Shown here in pieces: positions 6,245 through 9,854 of a DNA stretch of 9,854 nt (positions are counted from its first letter, which is position 1; the number at the start of each line of letters is the position of its first letter). The DNA comes from Alphaproteobacteria bacterium. Its GTDB lineage: Bacteria > Pseudomonadota > Alphaproteobacteria > Micavibrionales > UBA2020. The translations under genes were made by a program, and so were the position numbers. The notes beneath the pieces were generated by a model. That model did not search any database. It worked only from the letters and a program-made list of their open reading frames with translations, and was not told the DNA's origin. The stretch spans positions 1 through 9,854 of the forward strand of contig JAQSWE010000073.1 in assembly GCA_029266795.1 (NCBI GenBank), in the 5' to 3' direction.

Positions 6245-7102
6245 TTACCCCTTGTCCTTGCGGCTGAGGTCGGCATCGGTATAGAAATAGGCGCCGAAAT
6301 TAATGCGGTATTTGGCGTCCGGCTCGCCCTTGTCGATGTCCGACATTTCCAGCGCTTTGCGGTTCAGCTGGCGCAGCGCCTTCATGGCGGCTTCGCGCGC
6401 GAGGTTTTGCAGTGTCTCGGCGGATTCCCGCGTCAGGCAGTCATAGTAAACGGAACGGTCGAGATAGGGCGGCTTGGTGCTGAGGATGTTGGCAACCGCC
6501 GCCTCCAGATGGTCTTCGCCGTTATGGCCAAAATAATACAGCTTTTCCGCCCAGCCTTCCTGCGGCACGAAGGCCTCGACATTCAGCCAGACGTTATCGG
6601 TGATCTCGTCATATCTGGCGATATCCTGCCGCAGCATTTCGTCCAAGATCGCGCGCGGGCGCACGTCTTTCGAGACGGATTCAGCAAGCGCGGTAAAGCT
6701 CAGCTTCGGATTTTCGCGGTTGGCATAGGGCAGGGGCCGCGGCAGGCCCTGCGGGTTCAGGAATTCGGGATTGCCCATCCAGATGGCGACAAGCTCTGCG
6801 CCGACGGATAGATGCGGCACCTCGATCCTGGCATTCGGGGGCAAGCTGCGGAATTTACGCACGTCGCGGCGATGCACGCCGGTCATCAGGCTGATCTGGC
6901 TGTCGGTAGGGCGGATATTGGCGGCTTTCAGGTTTTCCTCGGCGATGTCGACATAGACGTCCTTCATGATCTCGATGAATACCTGCAGCGGAAGGCCCTT
7001 GCCAATGAACAGCCGCGCAAGCGGGCGCATCAGGCGGCGCACGGCCTGCAGCATCAGGCTATCGGATTCAGAAAGGGGCATAGGTGACTGCATATTGTCC
7101 AT
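6245..7102 (-). CDS. DUF6502-type protein with a putative DNA-binding-like N-terminal half
   Basis: This is a 285-residue cytoplasmic protein with no signal peptide or membrane segment. The N-terminal part, SLMLQAVRRLMRPLARLFIG (15-34) then GLPLQVFIEIMKDVYVDIAE (36-55), is followed by PTDSQISLMTGVHRRDVRKF (65-84), which looks like a helix-turn-helix. The C-terminal half has HLEAAVANILSTKPPYLDRS (198-217) and ends INFGAYFYTD (267-276). This layout matches the DUF6502 family as I remember it; the family has no established function, and a regulatory role is only a guess from the HTH-like segment. ATG at 7102 has AGGA 9 nt upstream; Met4 is a weaker alternative. The stop is 5 nt before the DUF5666-type gene, so the two are almost certainly one transcript and probably one system. 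A sigma70-like promoter lies directly upstream. Confidence 0.82.
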   Translation of the reverse strand: MDNMQSPMPLSESDSLMLQAVRRLMRPLARLFIGKGLPLQVFIEIMKDVYVDIAEENLKAANIRPTDSQISLMTGVHRRDVRKFRSLPPNARIEVPHLSVGAELVAIWMGNPEFLNPQGLPRPLPYANRENPKLSFTALAESVSKDVRPRAILDEMLRQDIARYDEITDNVWLNVEAFVPQEGWAEKLYYFGHNGEDHLEAAVANILSTKPPYLDRSVYYDCLTRESAETLQNLAREAAMKALRQLNRKALEMSDIDKGEPDAKYRINFGAYFYTDADLSRKDKG

Positions 7103-7124
7103 GACGCATTATCCTATCCACATT

Positions 7125-7153
7125 TATATAGAAGATGAGGGATTAATTTTCAA
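7125..7153 (-). promoter_or_regulatory. Sigma70-like promoter for the DUF6502/DUF5666 operon
   Basis: Read on the minus strand, TTGAAA (7148-7153, 5 of 6 matches to the -35 consensus) and TATATA (7125-7130, 4 of 6) are separated by exactly 17 nt. The sequence around them is AT-rich and the start codon at 7102 follows about 22 nt after the -10, leaving a short leader with the AGGA site. The promoter could also feed the dehydratase-dgoA genes by read-through. Confidence 0.6.
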
Positions 7154-7218
7154 AAAAGCCAAAAAAGTTCCCCTGATTTCCAAAATCAATTTTATCTAGA
7201 ATTTATTATAAATCAATA

Positions 7219-7228
7219 TGTTATAACA
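7219..7228. promoter_or_regulatory. Perfect 10-bp palindrome, possible operator half-way between divergent genes
   Basis: TGTTATAACA is a perfect inverted repeat in the AT-rich spacer between the divergent DUF6502-type and beta-barrel genes. An AT-rich near-palindrome ATTTATTATAAAT sits at 7201-7213 and GGATATCC at 7251-7258. Such sites can be operators, but short AT palindromes also arise by chance in AT-rich DNA and no regulator is identified for them. Confidence 0.25.
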
Positions 7229-7259
7229 AATAATGAATCTGTAACCCCTTGGATATCCT

Positions 7260-7298
7260 GCCAAAATCCGTGTAAAAAAAGACCACGGCATTTTTGGC
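7260..7298 (+). promoter_or_regulatory. Imperfect long hairpin upstream of the beta-barrel gene
   Basis: The left arm GCCAAAATCCGTG (7260-7272) pairs with the right arm CACGGCATTTTTGGC (7284-7298): 13 base pairs with two single-base bulges on the right side, closed by an 11-nt A-rich loop (7273-7283). No T-run follows on either strand, so it is not a standard intrinsic terminator for either flanking gene. It lies 66 nt before the start at 7365 and could be a leader structure or a protein-binding site. The spacer 7103-7364 otherwise holds no gene that I can support. Confidence 0.45.
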
Positions 7299-7364
7299 GT
7301 CCTTTAAACAGCAATATCCAATGCAGGGCTGTACTCCGGTTCGAAAAATGTTATCAACGCTCCC

Positions 7365-8147
7365 ATGTCCATGAAGTTTTTTACGCCGTATTTCATCCTC
7401 TCGCTGCTCTGCGCGCTGCCGAGTCCCGTGCAGGCGCAGTCTGGCGAAAAAACGACCCTCAGCGTCTCTGCCGGTTACAATTACAGCGAAGGCGATTACG
7501 GACAGGCTGACGACACGAAAGTCCACTATGCACCCGTGACGTTCAAGCTGACGCGCGGCGAATGGGCGCTTAAGCTGATGGTGCCCTATATCCGCATCAC
7601 AGGCCCCGGCGTTGTGGTGGGCGATGTCCCCGTTGGCACGCCCCGTCCCGTTGGCACGGAAGAAGGTTTGGGCGATATCACGCCGAGCCTGCTCTGGACG
7701 CACCGCCTCAATCGTTACGGCACAACGGCTGAATTGCAAGGCATCCTGAAACTGCCGACCGCAGATGAAGATAAACGCCTCGGCACCGGCCTTGCCGATT
7801 TCACGGCGCAGGCGGGGCTGATCCAGCCCTTCGGCCGCGCCTACCTGAACGGCAATGTCGGCCGCAAATTCAATGGCAGTAACGCGACATTCCCCTTGCG
7901 CGATGTGTGGAAGTATACGGCGGGCGGCGGCTACCGCGTGTTTGACTTAACAACGGTCGGTTTCCTCTACGACTACCGCGAACGCCAGAGCGCGGGTAGC
8001 GATAATTTGAGCCTGCTGACAGGCTATATCAGCCAGACGATCAATCCCGAATGGACGGTGCAGCTCTACGGCTCCGCGGGCTTCACCGATGCCTCGCCCG
8101 ACAGCAATATCGGCCTGCAATTTACCCGCAGTTTCGAGCTTTTTTAA
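7365..8147 (+). CDS. Outer-membrane beta-barrel protein of the Phenol_MetA_deg-like 'transporter' type
   Basis: The gene encodes 260 residues with a signal peptide (1-24, hydrophobic FILSLLCALPS then PVQA before QSGEKT). The mature part alternates polar and aromatic residues as in beta-barrel strands: TLSVSAGYNYSEGDYG, TFKLTRGEWALKLMVPYIRI, EGLGDITPSLLWTHRL, AELQGILKLPTADEDKRLGT and TGYISQTINPEWTVQLYGSA. It ends in a C-terminal Phe within FTRSFELF, the usual recognition signal of the BAM assembly machine. The 'GLGD' and 'KLPTAD..GTG' motifs resemble the family annotated as putative meta-pathway/transporter outer-membrane proteins; the cargo, if any, is unknown. No clear Shine-Dalgarno sequence precedes the ATG at 7365 or the alternative ATG at 7371, whose product would start MKFF. 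It is divergent from the DUF6502/DUF5666 pair and separate from tldD. Confidence 0.8.
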   Translation: MSMKFFTPYFILSLLCALPSPVQAQSGEKTTLSVSAGYNYSEGDYGQADDTKVHYAPVTFKLTRGEWALKLMVPYIRITGPGVVVGDVPVGTPRPVGTEEGLGDITPSLLWTHRLNRYGTTAELQGILKLPTADEDKRLGTGLADFTAQAGLIQPFGRAYLNGNVGRKFNGSNATFPLRDVWKYTAGGGYRVFDLTTVGFLYDYRERQSAGSDNLSLLTGYISQTINPEWTVQLYGSAGFTDASPDSNIGLQFTRSFELF

Positions 8148-8151
8148 AGCT

Positions 8152-8178
8152 TTATGGCGCATTGACCGCTCGCCATAA
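8152..8178 (+). terminator. Hairpin after the beta-barrel gene, possible terminator
   Basis: TTATGGCG (8152-8159) and CGCCATAA (8171-8178) form a perfect 8-bp stem with an 11-nt loop, starting 4 nt after the stop codon at 8145-8147. The expected T-run is missing (TCAGCC follows), so it could be a Rho-assisted 3' end or an RNA-stabilising structure rather than a classical intrinsic terminator. The loop overlaps the promoter candidate for tldD. Confidence 0.4.
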
Positions 8179-8190
8179 TCAGCCTATCTT
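8162..8190 (+). promoter_or_regulatory. Sigma70-like promoter candidate for tldD
   Basis: TTGACC (8162-8167, 5 of 6 to the -35 consensus) and TATCTT (8185-8190, 4 of 6 to the -10) have a 17-nt spacer. The tldD ATG at 8235 follows about 44 nt after the -10. The -35 lies in the loop and the spacer holds the right arm of the hairpin at 8152-8178. The prediction is by consensus match only. Confidence 0.45.
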
Positions 8191-8234
8191 GAACACTTCA
8201 TAAATAACGCGCCACAATCGAACGGGATGGAATC

Positions 8235-9677
8235 ATGTCCAGCAAACCCCTGCCCACGGACCAATTTTTCAAAAACTCCGGCCTAACGCCCGAAAAGGCG
8301 CGGGAGATTGTGAAGGAAGGCTTGAGCGGCGCGGATTACGGCGAGTTCTATCATGAAATCGTCGCGCGCGAACGCCTCGTGAAAGACAAGGGCGAATTCA
8401 CGACTGTTTCCACTGGCGACAGCAAGGAAGGCTTCGGCTTCCGGGTCGGGCAGGAAGAACGCGTCGGCTATTCCTATTCCGACCTGTTCAACGAAGCTGC
8501 ATTGAAAGATGCCGTGACGGAAGCGCGCAATGTGCTGAAGCTCGGCACGCCGAAAGCGGCGCAGCCCGCGACCGGCATGGTGGCGCAGCAGCTGTATACG
8601 CCGGAAGATCCCATGGCGGGTTTCACGCTCGCCGAAAAAATCGCCAAGGTGAACGAGATCGAGGCCTATGCCCGCTCGCTCGACCCGCGCATCACCAACG
8701 TCACCGTGGCCTATGCGTCTGAATCGAAGGCCGTGCATATCATCACCGCAGACGGCAAAAGCCTGATCGATAACCGCCCCATGACTTCCGTTTCCATCTC
8801 CATCATGCTGACCGACAAAGACGGCAAGAGCGAGATCGGCACCGCGCAAACCGGCGGGCATGTCGATGCGACGGCTGTGTTCGACGAGGCGAGCTTCAAG
8901 GCCGCCGCGAAAAAAGCGCTGCATCAGGCCGAAGAGCTGCTGGTGGCGGAAGACGCGCCCGCCGGCATCATGGATGTCGTGTTGAGCCCCGGCTGGGCCG
9001 CTGTCGTGCTGCACGAAGCCATCGGTCACGGGCTGGAGGGCGATTTCAACCGCCGCGATATCTCGGTCTATAGCGGCAAGATCGGTCAGCAGATCGCCTC
9101 GCCCGAAGTCACCGTCATCGATCAGGGCGATATGCCGGGCGAGCGCGGGTCGTTGCATTTCGACGACGAAGGCGTGCCGACGCAGCAAAACGTGCTGATC
9201 GAAAACGGCGTGCTGAAAGGCTATATGCAGGACCGCCAGAACGCGCAGCTGATGGGCGTCGATCCGACCGGCAACGGGCGTCGTGAGAGTTATGCCCATG
9301 CACCGATGCCGCGCATGACCAACACCTATTTCGCCAATGGCACGCATGACCCCGCCGATATCATCAAATCGGTGAAGGACGGCATTTACATCTCCGATAT
9401 GGGCGGCGGGCAGGTCGATATCACATCGGGCAAGTTCAACATGAATGCGAAGCTCGCCTATAGAATTCGTGATGGCAAAATTGCGGAGCCGATCAAGGGC
9501 GCGACCATCGTCGGCGACGGCCTCACGGTCATCAAATCGATTACCATGGTCGGCAATGACCTTGCGCTGGAAAAAAGCGCGGGCATGTGCGGCAAGAACG
9601 GCCAGCAGGTGCCGGTCGGCTGCGGCCAGCCCACGCTGCGCGTCTCCAACATGACCGTTGGCGGTCGCAAGAAATAA
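8235..9677 (+). CDS. tldD: Metalloprotease TldD
   Basis: This is a 480-residue cytoplasmic zinc metallopeptidase subunit, essentially the same length as E. coli TldD (481). The HExxxH motif is HEAIGHGLEGD (260-270; ligands His260 and His265, catalytic Glu261). The expected third ligand is a cysteine in GMCGKNGQQVPVGCGQP (450-466), most likely Cys452. Other family segments are SLHFDDEGVP (306-315), NGRRESYAHAPMPRMTNTY (347-365) and the C-terminal LRVSNMTVGGR (468-478). TldD pairs with TldE/PmbA to degrade unfolded or modified peptides; in E. coli the pair processes microcin B17 and removes CcdA antitoxin. Here the partner begins 12 nt downstream. A GGGATGGA stretch lies just before the ATG. 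No microcin-like peptide or toxin-antitoxin gene is visible, so a general housekeeping role is likely. Confidence 0.95.
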   Translation: MSSKPLPTDQFFKNSGLTPEKAREIVKEGLSGADYGEFYHEIVARERLVKDKGEFTTVSTGDSKEGFGFRVGQEERVGYSYSDLFNEAALKDAVTEARNVLKLGTPKAAQPATGMVAQQLYTPEDPMAGFTLAEKIAKVNEIEAYARSLDPRITNVTVAYASESKAVHIITADGKSLIDNRPMTSVSISIMLTDKDGKSEIGTAQTGGHVDATAVFDEASFKAAAKKALHQAEELLVAEDAPAGIMDVVLSPGWAAVVLHEAIGHGLEGDFNRRDISVYSGKIGQQIASPEVTVIDQGDMPGERGSLHFDDEGVPTQQNVLIENGVLKGYMQDRQNAQLMGVDPTGNGRRESYAHAPMPRMTNTYFANGTHDPADIIKSVKDGIYISDMGGGQVDITSGKFNMNAKLAYRIRDGKIAEPIKGATIVGDGLTVIKSITMVGNDLALEKSAGMCGKNGQQVPVGCGQPTLRVSNMTVGGRKK

Positions 9678-9689
9678 GGATTGAACAAC

Positions 9690-9854
9690 ATGACCACCGA
9701 AAAAGAATTTCTGGCATCCATGAAGCCCTTTGCGCAATCACTGCTCGATTATGCATTGGAAGAAGGCAAAAACCACGGCATCACCGACGCGCGCATTTAT
9801 GTTTCCGCCAGCGACCGTCTGGAAAACAGCGTCGAAAAGGGGCAGGTCACGAAA
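9690..9854 (+). CDS. tldE: N-terminal part of metallopeptidase TldE/PmbA, cut by window edge
   Basis: The frame is open from ATG 9690 to the window edge, giving 55 residues. It begins 12 nt after the tldD stop and has AAGGA in the gap. The pattern SLLDYALEEGKNHGITDARI followed by YVSASDRLENSVEKGQVTK fits the N-terminal alpha/beta domain shared by TldD and PmbA/TldE, with an 'A...G..da.v.....' helix-strand and a 'E..v.kG.v' strand. TldE is the non-catalytic partner that forms the heterodimer with TldD. The assignment relies on this short match and on immediate linkage to tldD. Confidence 0.75.
   Translation, partial: MTTEKEFLASMKPFAQSLLDYALEEGKNHGITDARIYVSASDRLENSVEKGQVTK

Noticed and set aside
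5478..6284. Plus-strand open frame of 268 codons opposite the DUF5666-type gene
   Set aside because: Composition is Ala/His/Arg-rich shadow sequence and the minus-strand frame has a signal peptide, repeats and recognisable modules.
6966..7199. Plus-strand open frame running from the DUF6502 gene into the AT-rich spacer
   Set aside because: Most of it is antisense to the DUF6502-type gene and its tail is AT-rich spacer without a ribosome binding site or family pattern.
8283..9737. Minus-strand open frame of 484 codons opposite tldD
   Set aside because: It is His/Arg/Asp-rich with no family pattern, lies fully antisense to the well-supported tldD, and follows from the GC-rich codon bias of the plus strand.

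Overview
The window looks like chromosomal DNA from a Gram-negative bacterium, most likely an alphaproteobacterium. Coding GC appears to be in the high fifties. A signal-peptide-bearing outer-membrane beta-barrel ending in Phe and a tldD/tldE pair point to a Gram-negative cell. The sugar-acid gene set (an IlvD/Edd-type dehydratase with DgoK and DgoA) resembles rhizobial galactose clusters. The lineage is an inference from gene content. There are no tRNA, rRNA, CRISPR, integrase or insertion-sequence features.

Bases 1-4934 hold what reads as an oxidative (De Ley-Doudoroff) galactose pathway arranged as two convergent halves. The plus strand carries the tail of a short-chain dehydrogenase (probably the sugar dehydrogenase), an SMP-30-type sugar lactonase and 2-keto-3-deoxygalactonokinase (dgoK), all tightly packed. 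The minus strand carries an IlvD/Edd-family sugar-acid dehydratase and 2-keto-3-deoxy-6-phosphogalactonate aldolase (dgoA). Translationally coupled to dgoA is a small, AT-richer gene for an exported protein with no assigned function; its pattern suggests an NTR/TIMP-like fold. Together the five metabolic enzymes would take galactose to galactonolactone, galactonate, 2-keto-3-deoxygalactonate (KDGal), its 6-phosphate (KDPGal), then pyruvate and glyceraldehyde 3-phosphate. No transporter or transcription regulator for the pathway is inside the window.

Bases 4995-7102 (minus strand) hold a two-gene unit: a DUF6502-type protein followed 5 nt later by an exported DUF5666-type protein. The second protein has an N-terminal GKGMGGTG repeat and a C-terminal Val-Asp-Val-Pro repeat. 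This is the least understood part of the window. All five minus-strand genes are co-directional, with gaps of 5, 60, 11 and -4 nt, so read-through into the dehydratase is possible. A good sigma70-like promoter lies just upstream of the DUF6502 gene.

Bases 7103-7364 are an AT-rich divergent spacer with a strong imperfect hairpin and several small palindromes. To its right are an outer-membrane beta-barrel gene (7365-8147), a short spacer with a hairpin overlapping a promoter candidate, and tldD (8235-9677). The start of tldE/pmbA follows, cut by the window edge.
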